Assembly (NCBI GenBank): GCA_044371425.1
Contig: JBILTR010000002.1
Location: forward strand, 248,001-312,000
DNA from: JBEISR01 sp044371425
GTDB lineage: Bacteria; Planctomycetota; Planctomycetia; Pirellulales; Pirellulaceae
Direction of reading: 5' to 3'
Length of the DNA: 64,000 nt
Of this stretch, positions 55,649-64,000 are shown in pieces (the first letter of the stretch is position 1; each line of letters begins with the position of its first letter). The position numbers and the translations under genes are program-made. The notes under the pieces are model-generated. The model did not search any database, was not told the origin of the DNA, and saw only the letters and a program-made list of their open reading frames with translations.

Positions 55649-56212
55649 ATGGCTTCTGATTTTTCTCGATTCAATATGGCTCTGCTCTTGCGTCTTAGAC
55701 TCTTGAACCTCCTGATGATTTTCGGCCTCTTCGCGGCTTGCGGTGCATGGTACGTCAAACAGCTCCGGGCCCAGCCTTCACAGAACATGATGCAGGCCGG
55801 TGGATCACTTGCCATGTCTCCGACAATCACTCGCGAATACTTCGTTGTCGATGTCAATGCCTACCGCAATTCCAAGCCGCAACGATGGCATGCCGTCATT
55901 ATGAATCCCAGAGTACGACCCGACGGATCGACAGTTGCCGAGGTACTGCGAGTGGTCGGTTTGCCTGGCGAGACAGTTGCGTTCTCAGATGGCGATGTCG
56001 TCATTCATGGCCAAGCTTGAACACCACCTCAGCGACTGCAAAAGATAAAATTCCATAGCAACTTGCCGGATCTCGAATCTGCCAAGCCCCCAAACCCCAT
56101 CCCGGATGGACACTACGATTGGCTTGGCGACAATCCGGATCAGGCTAAGGATAACCGACTTTGTGGTGCGTTTCCCATGGCGGATATCTGTGGTCGTGTA
56201 TCAAGCCGATGA
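55649..56212 (+). pseudogene. Signal-peptidase-I-like gene with in-frame stop and lost catalytic residues
   Basis: The frame begins at ATG 55649 (AAGGA upstream) with a membrane helix (LNLLMIFGLFAACGAWYV), then AMSPTI, where the expected S-M-x-P-T catalytic Ser is Ala, and VLRVVGLPGETV, where the expected catalytic Lys-Arg is Leu-Arg. TGA at 56018-56020 stops it. The same frame continues with HYDWLGDNPDQAKDNRLCG and FPMADICGRV, clear box D/E motifs of signal peptidase I, to a stop at 56210. It is thus a catalytically dead homologue broken by one nonsense codon (TGG to TGA is one possible path), or a sequencing error. Confidence 0.8.
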
Positions 56213-56295
56213 TGAGTTGCTAGTCGCATCTCCAGCACGGCATGAGGTGTTGCTCACAAATTGTTTCGAGGGTTAGCCACCAGGGACGCTTTGCT

Positions 56296-59200
56296 ATGAG
56301 AGCACGCATTTTCTTTGCAGTTTGTCTTGTCGTAGCACTCACCTCGAATGCGCATGGGCAGGGCTCTCCACGTTATTCGCTCGCCACGTTTGCCTCGGAG
56401 GTCACCCCACCCGTCGGGCATCCACTTCAAGCGGGATTGGGGGTGGAGTCAGTCGCCAGAGTAGATGATCCACTTTATGCTCACGGATTCGTACTGCTCG
56501 GTGATGAACTGCCGATCGTCCTGGTCTCTGTGGATTGGTGCGGGATTGGCAACGAAGCGCACGATCTTTGGCGCAGCCAGTTGGCGGAGGCAGCAGGTAC
56601 CAAGCCACAGCGTGTTCTGGTGTGCGCCATTCATCAACACGATGCCCCACTTGCCGACCTCGAAGCGGAACGGCTTATCGCCAATGCAAAACTAGACCGC
56701 AGTACTCTCGATCTCAATTGGCACGCAAAGACCGTGTCCCATGTGGCCGATGCGCTGAAACGGGGGCTGAAAGACGCAAGACCCGTGTCCCACATCGGAA
56801 CCGGCGAAGCGAAGGTCGAGAAGATCGCCTCGAATCGACGCATCCTAGGTCGAGACGGAAAGATCGAACTGTGGCGTGGCAGTGCGATGACAGACCCGAA
56901 GGCAAGGGAAGCACCGGAAGGCTTGATAGATCCCTGGCTAAAGACGATCAGCTTTTGGAACGGCGATGAGCCGATCGCTTCATTGAGCGTTTACGCTACA
57001 CACCCGATGAGTTTCTATGGGAAGGGAAATGTCTCGGCGGACTTCGTCGGCCTGGCGCGGCGACAATGGCAGCGTGAAAACCCCGGCGTGATGCACTTTT
57101 TCGCAAACGGCTGTGGCGGGAATCTCGCACCAGGAAAGTACAACCGTGGCGAACCGGAAGACCGCCAAGAGTTGACAATGAGACTTTACGAGGCGTGGAA
57201 GGAGGCTTGGAGGAACACGAAGAAACTAACCATCGAACAAGTAGAGTTTCGTTCGATTCCGTACAGATTGTTACCGAAGACAACAGACGACTTTGCCAGG
57301 GATCAACTCGAAGCGATCCTCCATAGTGATACGACTCGTTTCGACGAACGCGTGCGAGCTGCGTTTGCGCTGAGTTGGCTGACACGCTGTGCGTCGGAAC
57401 TCCAACTCGACTTGCCAGTCCTCGACTTTGGGACAGCCGTAATCACCTTGCTGCCCGGCGAGCCGTTCATCGAGTACCAACTGGCTGCACAGAAACTGCG
57501 TCCGGAGTCGTTCGTGGTTTCGCTCGGCTACGGTGACTATGGCCCAGTCTATATCCCCAACGACGATGCATTTGGACAGGGCGGATACGAAATCGGCGAT
57601 TGGTCGTTCGTCACGAAGGGTGTCGAGAAATCGTTGACGGCGGCGATACGGCAAGGACTCGTTGACGACGCCTCACAGAAAGAGGTTCGATTACGGATTG
57701 CGGATGCGGGGAAAAGTCCATTCGCGATCGTGACGCCGGCGACGCCAACGGCCGAGGAAAGCACCGCTGCGCAGTTGCTGTCGGAAACACTGGAGAATGT
57801 TACCGGTGCGCGGATTCCCGTTCGCTCTGCCGATGACAAAGAACTGCCACGTTCGCAGATACGGGTGGGTCAATCCTCGGCCTTAGCACCCGAAGAGTGG
57901 GCGATCCGGACAACGGACGATTCGTTGCTCATCTACGGTGGTCGCCCGCGTGGTCTGATCTACGGGGTCTGTGAGTTTCTTGAAATAAATGTGGGAGTCT
58001 ACCGATTCGATCCTTTTGTGTCCGTGGTGCCGAAGACGCCCGTCTTATCGATACCTGCGATCCATCGCAGCGGCAAGCCAGCCTTTGATGTCCGCGCCTT
58101 GTTTACAGGATTTCCTTACGGGCACCCCGCGACTTCGCCCGAGAATCTGCGACTCTTCCATGTTTGGAACAAAAATAATCTCTATGGCTCGCTTGCCGAA
58201 GGCGACACCGTCCGCCATGTGCCTGACGGAGTTCACACGTTCGGAAAGTTCCTATCCGCAAAGGAATTCGCCAAGGATCATCCCGAATACTTTTCGATGG
58301 ATGCCGACGGCAAACGGATGACAGACGACAAGGGTACCGGTGTACTTTGGATTCAGCTTTGCGTGACGAACGACGAGGTGAAACGCATTACTTTGGAGCG
58401 CGCGAAGAAGACGCTACGCGACGATGCGAACGAGTCCCTGAAGGACGGCCGGTCTCCAGCCCGTTATCTGGTTCTCTCACAAAACGACAACACGACGGAC
58501 CTGTGTTTGTGCCCAGAGTGCAGGGCGGTCAGCGATCGAGAAGGTTCACAAGCTGGCCTCCTTCTCGAATTTGTGAACGAGATCGCGCGCGGACTTCGCG
58601 ATGAATTCCCCGACGTTCGAGTAATCACGGAGGCCTACAATTACACGCTGCAACCACCCAAGTCGATTCGCCCCGAATCGAACGTCGTCGTCCGCTATAT
58701 CGACAACTATGGCTTCTCCGACCCGACGCGACCGCTCACAGAGCTGCTCAATCAGCGCCCCAAAGAACTCTTTGACGGCTGGGTAAAGATCGCACCAACG
58801 ATCGCTGTATGGGATTACTGGCGAGTCTTCCAACTGCATGCCCCTGGCTTGTTCGCGCCCTCTACCAACATTCCCGCCATCCGTTCCGACTTGCAGCTTT
58901 TCCATCGATCAGGCGTACGGCATGTCACCGTCGAATGCGAAGATTTTCTCGGCGCGGGATTCGATCCACATCCTCAGAGCTTGGACCTTCAGAGCTTCAT
59001 GACGCTGCAAACCTGGGTGGGCATGAAGTTACTCGAAGATCCAAGTCGCGAAATTGAGCCTTTGGTTACGACGTTCTGCCGTGGGTATTTCGGCCCGGCT
59101 TCCGAATCGATGCACGCGTTGCACGATTGGATTGCCGAACGACAGGCAAAGACTCCCATCAGGATCGTCGACGTGCAACGCCACGTCTGGTTGAAACACC

Positions 59201-60129
59201 TGTGTGATGCCGAGTTTTTTGCCACCGCGTATCAACACCTCGATGAAGCGATGCGTTTGGCGAAGGATGACCCAGCGATCCTCACTCGGGTCTGCCGCGA
59301 ACGGTTGGTCGTCGATTCCGCATATCTTTGGACGCACGAAAGCGTCAGGCGAGTCGATTCGACGACTGCCGCCAAGCTGCCGGAGCGACCTATCGTCGTC
59401 CAACGCCACCGACAAGATTGGCAACACTACCTCGCAGCGACATTTAACGCCGAGGGGATCCAGCTGGCGATGCCACTCGTCGAACGCGGTCTTCGAGTTA
59501 TCGAGCGTGCGAAAGGCGAGGATTCGGATTGGGTCTCCGAAGCCGCGCCTGCAAGAGAAGGCGAAATCATCCTCGACGGCAAGCTCGATGAGCCGATCTG
59601 GCATGCGACACGAATGCACCGCTTAGTGCCGATGGGGATCGAGCCAGCACACGACGACCCGACGATCATGCGGTATGCTTGGACGCCCGATGCGCTCTAT
59701 CTGACCGTCGACCAGCCAAGGGAAAAAGCTTCGGCCGGAATCGAAGTGTCGCTAACAGATTTGGGTCGTCAAGGATTCCATTTATCGCTGTATTGCAACC
59801 GCGACGGGTCTTCCGGGCCACGGTTCTATCGACCAGGGAAAGACGGTGGCCTTGAAGCGGTCGCTGGACGGACGTCGGGAAGTCGCATGAAGCTGAGCGG
59901 CGATGAGCAACATCTCCGGATGGAAATCCGAGTGCCATGGTCCGACCTCGACGTGAAACCTGCGGCAAATGCCGATTTCTTCCTCAACGTCGCGACCTAT
60001 CCGAATCCCGCCTCTCAAGCTCCAAGTCACGTCTCCAGTCCGTGGTTGATCGCCGACACTCCTGCGTGGAACCCAGCCTATTTTGGGCTATTGCGTTTAA
60101 CTGCAACCGAATCGTCACAAGAAAAGTGA
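56296..60129 (+). CDS. Ceramidase-like / DUF4838 / CBM9-like fusion, secreted
   Basis: A protein of 1277 residues with a signal peptide (IFFAVCLVVALTSNAHG); ATG 56296 is used. Three parts are seen. First, ~25-430 resembles the N-terminal domain of neutral/alkaline non-lysosomal ceramidase-like proteins (EVTPPVGHPLQAGLG, VCAIHQHDAP, SVYATHPMSFYG, ANGCGGNLAPGKYN). Second, ~455-1000 is an alpha-glucuronidase-N-like segment (EESTAAQLLSETLENVTGARIP) joined to DUF4838 (HPEYFSMDADGKR, LSQNDNTTDLCLCPECRA, ITEAYNYTLQPPK). Third, ~1095-1270 is a CBM9-like domain (EIILDGKLDEPIWHAT, IRVPWSDLDV). The metal site of ceramidase may be partly kept (HQHDAP). Codon use looks less GC3-rich than neighbours by eye. 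Probably it handles complex glycans or glycolipids. Confidence 0.85.
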   Translation: MRARIFFAVCLVVALTSNAHGQGSPRYSLATFASEVTPPVGHPLQAGLGVESVARVDDPLYAHGFVLLGDELPIVLVSVDWCGIGNEAHDLWRSQLAEAAGTKPQRVLVCAIHQHDAPLADLEAERLIANAKLDRSTLDLNWHAKTVSHVADALKRGLKDARPVSHIGTGEAKVEKIASNRRILGRDGKIELWRGSAMTDPKAREAPEGLIDPWLKTISFWNGDEPIASLSVYATHPMSFYGKGNVSADFVGLARRQWQRENPGVMHFFANGCGGNLAPGKYNRGEPEDRQELTMRLYEAWKEAWRNTKKLTIEQVEFRSIPYRLLPKTTDDFARDQLEAILHSDTTRFDERVRAAFALSWLTRCASELQLDLPVLDFGTAVITLLPGEPFIEYQLAAQKLRPESFVVSLGYGDYGPVYIPNDDAFGQGGYEIGDWSFVTKGVEKSLTAAIRQGLVDDASQKEVRLRIADAGKSPFAIVTPATPTAEESTAAQLLSETLENVTGARIPVRSADDKELPRSQIRVGQSSALAPEEWAIRTTDDSLLIYGGRPRGLIYGVCEFLEINVGVYRFDPFVSVVPKTPVLSIPAIHRSGKPAFDVRALFTGFPYGHPATSPENLRLFHVWNKNNLYGSLAEGDTVRHVPDGVHTFGKFLSAKEFAKDHPEYFSMDADGKRMTDDKGTGVLWIQLCVTNDEVKRITLERAKKTLRDDANESLKDGRSPARYLVLSQNDNTTDLCLCPECRAVSDREGSQAGLLLEFVNEIARGLRDEFPDVRVITEAYNYTLQPPKSIRPESNVVVRYIDNYGFSDPTRPLTELLNQRPKELFDGWVKIAPTIAVWDYWRVFQLHAPGLFAPSTNIPAIRSDLQLFHRSGVRHVTVECEDFLGAGFDPHPQSLDLQSFMTLQTWVGMKLLEDPSREIEPLVTTFCRGYFGPASESMHALHDWIAERQAKTPIRIVDVQRHVWLKHLCDAEFFATAYQHLDEAMRLAKDDPAILTRVCRERLVVDSAYLWTHESVRRVDSTTAAKLPERPIVVQRHRQDWQHYLAATFNAEGIQLAMPLVERGLRVIERAKGEDSDWVSEAAPAREGEIILDGKLDEPIWHATRMHRLVPMGIEPAHDDPTIMRYAWTPDALYLTVDQPREKASAGIEVSLTDLGRQGFHLSLYCNRDGSSGPRFYRPGKDGGLEAVAGRTSGSRMKLSGDEQHLRMEIRVPWSDLDVKPAANADFFLNVATYPNPASQAPSHVSSPWLIADTPAWNPAYFGLLRLTATESSQEK

Positions 60130-60324
60130 AGTATCGAAGAGGAATCGGAAAGAGTGATCTCTGGATGCAGGCGGTCGGAAGGTGTGCGAAGCAAACGGAG
60201 GGAATTTTGTTTGTGAGATACGACAGGGAATCGCAGGGAAAAATCGGTCGAACGTGTGGACTTCCCGAGGCTAGATCAGGGGCTTTCGAATAGGTTCTCA
60301 GAAAAAGTCCTTGGGGAGGAGGAA

Positions 60325-60411
60325 TAGCCGGAGCGGGGGTCGAACCCGCACGGGCCTATTCGGCCCTCAGGATTTTAAGTCCTGTGCGTCTGCCTATTTC
60401 GCCATCCGGCC
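60325..60411 (-). tRNA. tRNA-Leu(UAA)
   Basis: The minus strand folds as a class II tRNA: acceptor GGCCGGA/TCCGGCT with a G-U first pair, anticodon loop CTTAAAA (anticodon TAA), a long variable arm, and T arm GCGGG-TTCGACC-CCCGC. CCA is not encoded. The length of 87 fits leucine. Confidence 0.95.
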
Positions 60412-60460
60412 TCGGGAACTCGCGGTGCTTGGCTTGGTGGAGGCCGGGGCTACCGAAGCG

Positions 60461-60479
60461 TTGTCAGTGTAGCTGACAA
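60461..60479. promoter_or_regulatory. Perfect seven-base inverted repeat upstream of tRNA-Leu
   Basis: TTGTCAG (60461-60467) and CTGACAA (60473-60479) are separated by TGTAG. It lies about 50 bases upstream of the tRNA start on the minus strand and about 145 bases upstream of the NAD kinase ATG. It may be an operator or overlap a promoter. Confidence 0.5.
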
Positions 60480-60622
60480 AGCGGAAAAGAGCGAACCAGT
60501 CCCCCTGCTTCTTGGCCCAGAAGGCTATCCGAAGCCCCCGATATCCCAAGTACAATCAAGGGAGCCTCGCACTAGCACCTTTTTTCTCCCGCCGTCGTTG
60601 TCCAGCTCCGAAGGCCGCCTCC

Positions 60623-61549
60623 ATGCCCAAATCCGACCATGCCCCTTGGCTGAAACAAGGGCTTCCGGGCCCACGCGTCGTGGTTCTGGCTGCACCCAAC
60701 CGGCCCAGGGTTGCCCAGGAACTGAAACGACTCCTCCCGCTCCTGAAAAAAACCACCTCCTCATTGATCGTCGACAACCACTTCAGCCACTCCTTCGACG
60801 GCGGGCCTTGCGATCTGGTACTGGTCCTTGGCGGCGATGGCTCCATCCTCCAGTCCGCTCGACAAATGGCCAGTCGCCAGCGCCCCGTCTTGGGCGTCCA
60901 TTGCGGCAAACTGGGGTTCCTAGCCGCCATCACCCCGAAGGAGTTTCAGGCGCACTGGCCGGAGATCCTGGAAGGTCGCTTCGCGATCGATTCCCATCTG
61001 ATGCTCGCCTGCTCCGTCGACCAGAAAAAAAGGTGGAGCAGCTCGCATTTGGGACTCAATGAGGTCGCGATTCTTGGCGGCCCACCCTACACGATTCTGG
61101 AGATTGATCTTTACGTCGATGGCGATTTGGCTACTACTTATCGCTGCGATGGGCTGATCCTCAGCACCCCCGTCGGCTCCACAGCCCACAACCTGTCGGC
61201 CGGCGGTCCCATCCTGCAGAAGAATTTGCAAGCATTCGTGATTTGCCCCATCAGTCCCCACACGCTGACGATGCGACCGGTAGTCGATTCGGCGGACCGT
61301 GTGTTCGAATTGGTGGTGCGCAATCCCGGCCCCAGCACCAGCGTGGTGGTCGATGGACGTGTCATCGCCAGTTGCCAAGAAGCGACTCGCATCCGCGTCC
61401 AGCGAGCCAGTCAGCCATTCACGATGGTGCGTGTGGGAGGGCAGAATGACTACGTTCGTCTGCGGGATAAGTTGGGGTGGAGTGGCAGTGCGAAGGGAAT
61501 TCGGCCCAGCTTCCGCCCAAGGACTCCGGAGGAACCTCCGATCCCTTGA
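60623..61549 (+). CDS. nadK: NAD kinase
   Basis: A protein of 308 residues that phosphorylates NAD to NADP. The family motif VLVLGGDGSILQSARQM, GVHCGKLGFLA, LNEVAIL, TYRCDGLILSTPVGSTAHNLSAGGPIL (in parts) and CPISPHTLTMRPVV are all present. ATG 60623 removes a frame that is open to 60512 but has no typical content; the Shine-Dalgarno is weak. It is a single gene with the secreted protein 47 bp downstream, possibly co-transcribed. Confidence 0.96.
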   Translation: MPKSDHAPWLKQGLPGPRVVVLAAPNRPRVAQELKRLLPLLKKTTSSLIVDNHFSHSFDGGPCDLVLVLGGDGSILQSARQMASRQRPVLGVHCGKLGFLAAITPKEFQAHWPEILEGRFAIDSHLMLACSVDQKKRWSSSHLGLNEVAILGGPPYTILEIDLYVDGDLATTYRCDGLILSTPVGSTAHNLSAGGPILQKNLQAFVICPISPHTLTMRPVVDSADRVFELVVRNPGPSTSVVVDGRVIASCQEATRIRVQRASQPFTMVRVGGQNDYVRLRDKLGWSGSAKGIRPSFRPRTPEEPPIP

Positions 61550-61595
61550 GCCAAGTAGATCACGACCCTGCGACCCATGATGCACGGAGGCATCC

Positions 61596-62513
61596 ATGCG
61601 ATTCCAGATCATCTTTGCTGTTTGGCTGTCGGCCCTCCTGGGGTCTTCTCTGGCGTCCTGGAGGCCTTCGGTGGCGCAGGAGCCTGCGGGGGGAGAATCG
61701 AATCGGTCAGCGGAGAAGTTTCTGCTTCGCTACAAAATGCAGGAAGGAACGATCCTCGGTAGCCAGGTGACCCATCTGGCGAAAACCGACACCAAGATCG
61801 ACAAGTCGGAGCAATCCTCCCAGTCGCGCACCGTCAGTCAAAAGGTTTGGGAGGTCACCTCGGTCGACCCGCAAGGCCACATGACCTTCGTCTATCGCAT
61901 CGACCAGGTCGACATGTCTCAGCAGGTGGGGGATGCACCGGAGATTCAGTACACCTCGACGCAGTCCGAACCACCCCCGAGGATCTATGAGAAGGTAGCC
62001 GAGACGATCGGCAAACCGATCGCAACCGTGACGATTGATGCCCGAGGTCAGGTGGTCGACCGCGACAAGAAGTCGGCTGCCCCCTCGCTGGGGATGGGGG
62101 ATATCGCGGTGGTCTTTCCCGAGCAGCCGATTGGTGAAGGGGAGTCGTGGGATGTACCGCGCGAAATCAAGATACGCACCGAAGATGGTGGGACCAAGAC
62201 GATCAGAATTCGCGAACGCTACACACTCGAAAAAGCTCGATCAGGAATCGCGACGATCGCGATCGAAAGCCAACCTCTGACTCCCATTCAGTTGCCGCAG
62301 GAAGAAGCCCAAATCGTCCAGCAGCTCAGCCGAGGCACCCTGAAATTTGATATCGATGCGGGGCGCGTCGTCTCCAAGGAACTCTCCTGGGACGAATCGA
62401 TCGTCGGCTTCAGTGGACCGGGCAGCCAGATGGAGTATTCCGCGCGGCTGGAAGAAACCTGGAAGGATCCCATACGAACCGCTCAAGGCTCCGAGGGAAC
62501 GACCACCAAATAA
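61596..62513 (+). CDS. Secreted protein of unknown function
   Basis: A protein of 305 residues with a signal peptide (FQIIFAVWLSALLGSSLA) and GGAGG five bases before the ATG. The mature part is beta-rich and regular (LLRYKMQEGTILGSQVTHL, MTFVYRIDQVDMSQQ, WDVPREIKIRTEDGGTKTI), recalling the DUF6263 type of planctomycete exported proteins, but I am not sure of that name. No catalytic motif is seen. It follows the NAD kinase gene by 47 bp and is convergent with the TIGR03790-like gene. Confidence 0.75.
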   Translation: MRFQIIFAVWLSALLGSSLASWRPSVAQEPAGGESNRSAEKFLLRYKMQEGTILGSQVTHLAKTDTKIDKSEQSSQSRTVSQKVWEVTSVDPQGHMTFVYRIDQVDMSQQVGDAPEIQYTSTQSEPPPRIYEKVAETIGKPIATVTIDARGQVVDRDKKSAAPSLGMGDIAVVFPEQPIGEGESWDVPREIKIRTEDGGTKTIRIRERYTLEKARSGIATIAIESQPLTPIQLPQEEAQIVQQLSRGTLKFDIDAGRVVSKELSWDESIVGFSGPGSQMEYSARLEETWKDPIRTAQGSEGTTTK

Positions 62514-62526
62514 CTCCCACCGCCGC

Positions 62527-64000
62527 TCAGGGCATCGGCACATCCACCACCATCGGTTTGCTGTAGTGCTCCACCCCCTGAACGATCGCGACAGCGATCA
62601 GGCGCACCGGCCCCGCTCCCACCTTCACCGGGGAGATCTCGAAAACCGCCTCCGCCTGATCGCTTTCGGCGATCACTTCCCAATCATGGCGCAACTGAAC
62701 ACGGCTTCCCTCGGGTCCGGTCACCTTGCACTGAATGCGGCTTCCCGCCCCTCGAACTCCCTCATCCAAACGTTCCAGCTCCACCCTCTCCTCGGCGCTG
62801 CCCGCCCAGAAACCGATCGTTGTCGACCAGCGATTGGCCAGCAGCGTCTCATCGGCGACGATCAGCGAGAGTTCGTGGTATCCGGCTGGCAAGGGGCGAT
62901 CGAAGTTCAACTTGAGCGTATCCAACATCGGCGCGGTCTGCGCCAGGCGACCGTCCAGAAGAAGATCGAATCTCGAGGGAATGAAGGATGCCTCGCGATC
63001 GGCCTTGACCACCTTCAGCTCAATCGTCCGGCTGACGGTATCGCCTTCCTCAAGTCCCGTCACCGTCATCTCCGGAATGCTTCCGAAAGGCCGACAAAGC
63101 GGATCCCCGACCACCAGCAGTTGGTAGGGTCCTGAGACCGCGTTGGCGTAGGCTTCTGCAGCGGTCAGACCAGCGGCGTAGTGCGCGTGGATCATCGGGT
63201 TGGGGAACTTTTCCAGGATCGAGTAAGGCTCAGTCACCGCCCCACTGCTGGCCGCCGCTCCTGCCAAAAGCAACTCGGTTAGCTTCGTCTGAGCGCTTCC
63301 GGCCGTCATGACGCCGCCCAAACTGGTCAGATTCTCTGCGATCGCGCCTGGAACAATTCGGCTGGTCGAGGCTTTCCACCGAAAACTGGGTGTCCCCATG
63401 GTCACCCCCAAACAACGGTCCTTCACCATCGGCATATCACTCTCCACCACTTCGCCATTTTTCCCCAGCTCCTTCAGCCGGTTGATGGTCATGGCGAAAA
63501 GGGGTTCGCGCGTCTTGGTGCGCACGTCATCGGTCTTGGTGAAGTAGAAGGTCCCCTCGGGATCCGTTCCATCTGCCTGGACAGCCGTCCTCAAGATCTG
63601 AATCGCCTCAGGCAAGGTTGTCCCAGCACCTCGCGTCACCCCTAAAGACATCGCCATCAGATAGGGAAGGCCATACTTGCCATCGCGATAGGGGGTTCCG
63701 TTCCGGGAATAGAAAACCCTCGACTCAAACCCCCGCGTCGGTGTGCTGGTGAAATCCAGATCAGGGCACGCATCCCGCAACACCTGGAATGCCGCTTCCC
63801 CCTGCAATTCCTTGAAGTCGGGGTCCTCCACCATCTGCTTTCGGAAGCTCCAGCCCTGAGCCACCGAGAGTTCCAGCATCTTGATCGCCGCCGTCTTCAT
63901 TTTTGCCTTCGCCAACTCTTGAGCGCATCGATAGGAAACGCCGCAGTCGGCGGGAGAAAGTTGAAGCAGCGCCTTGGCCGTCGCCTCCGCCTTGTCGATA
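62527..64000 (-). CDS. TIGR03790-like protein, 5' end outside window
   Basis: At least 490 residues; the frame is open to the window edge, so the N-terminus is missing. Visible features are a helical start (MLELSVAQGWSFRKQM), then YLMAMSLGVTRGAGTTLPEA, TDDVRTKTREPLFAM, VTMGTPSFRWKASTSRIVPG (in parts), HAHYAAGLTAAEAYANAVSG and LLVVGDPLCRPFG, then a C-terminal beta-sandwich. The pattern fits the TIGR03790 family, reported as confined to genomes with exosortase, which agrees with the three PEP-CTERM genes here. The GDPLCRPFG element is reminiscent of gingipain-like C-terminal ends, and a caspase-like fold is possible. Confidence 0.7.
   Translation of the reverse strand, partial: IDKAEATAKALLQLSPADCGVSYRCAQELAKAKMKTAAIKMLELSVAQGWSFRKQMVEDPDFKELQGEAAFQVLRDACPDLDFTSTPTRGFESRVFYSRNGTPYRDGKYGLPYLMAMSLGVTRGAGTTLPEAIQILRTAVQADGTDPEGTFYFTKTDDVRTKTREPLFAMTINRLKELGKNGEVVESDMPMVKDRCLGVTMGTPSFRWKASTSRIVPGAIAENLTSLGGVMTAGSAQTKLTELLLAGAAASSGAVTEPYSILEKFPNPMIHAHYAAGLTAAEAYANAVSGPYQLLVVGDPLCRPFGSIPEMTVTGLEEGDTVSRTIELKVVKADREASFIPSRFDLLLDGRLAQTAPMLDTLKLNFDRPLPAGYHELSLIVADETLLANRWSTTIGFWAGSAEERVELERLDEGVRGAGSRIQCKVTGPEGSRVQLRHDWEVIAESDQAEAVFEISPVKVGAGPVRLIAVAIVQGVEHYSKPMVVDVPMP

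Overview
The window reads as a chromosomal segment of a planctomycete, probably of the Pirellulales/Rhodopirellula type. The evidence is gene content: a DUF1501 protein, two DUF1559 pseudopilin-like proteins, three short-tailed PEP-CTERM surface proteins, an N-terminal LEPR-XLL-like signal on a giant repeat protein, a DUF1080 protein, an FG-GAP protein, a TIGR03790-type protein (a family reported only from genomes with exosortase) and a divergent flagellar export cluster. GC is fairly high by eye. Genes are dense and lie on both strands, and many operonic neighbours overlap by ATGA. All calls come from reading the sequence; no database search was run.

Layout. 1-5 kb: the 3' two-thirds of a UvrA protein, a PEP-CTERM protein, and a DUF1501 protein. 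5-7.2 kb: a cobalamin riboswitch on the minus strand followed by a DUF1559 pseudopilin-like gene and a DUF4465 PEP-CTERM gene, which looks like a B12-regulated surface module. 7.3-14.3 kb: QueD/PTPS-like, MazG-like, FG-GAP, a poly-Q protein, a long coiled-coil protein, TadA and DUF1080. 14.6-20.5 kb: GTP-type PEP carboxykinase (plus strand), PIG-L deacetylase, an HtrA/Deg protease, and a hydroxyproline epimerase with a DapA-family partner. 20.7-28.5 kb: a large TPR protein, ExbB, ExbD and a membrane-anchored terpene-cyclase-fold protein, probably one envelope operon.

28.8-35.7 kb: a nucleotide-sugar epimerase, a terminator, then divergent fliF-fliG-fliH-fliI-fliJ. 35.8-44.7 kb: dienelactone hydrolase, an AllA-like protein, a PEP-CTERM protein with a strong terminator, and a 2067-residue LEPR-XLL surface protein built from three ~1.3-kb repeats. 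44.9-50.6 kb: two divergently transcribed 2OG-Fe(II) oxygenases, a sulfotransferase-like protein, an alkaline-phosphatase-superfamily protein and a purple-acid-phosphatase-like protein. 51-55 kb: a DUF1559 plus lipoprotein pair, and a PhnZ-like HD oxygenase with an amidohydrolase. 55.6-60.1 kb: a signal-peptidase-I-like gene that has lost both catalytic residues and carries an in-frame stop, then a three-domain ceramidase-like/DUF4838/CBM9-like secreted protein. 60.3-64 kb: tRNA-Leu(UAA), NAD kinase, a secreted protein of unknown function, and a TIGR03790-like protein running off the window.

The strongest candidates for something undescribed are the B12-riboswitch/DUF4465 PEP-CTERM module, the 2OG-oxygenase/sulfotransferase block beside the giant surface protein, and the TPR-ExbB-ExbD-cyclase-fold operon. 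No CRISPR array, intact insertion sequence, rRNA or prophage was seen.
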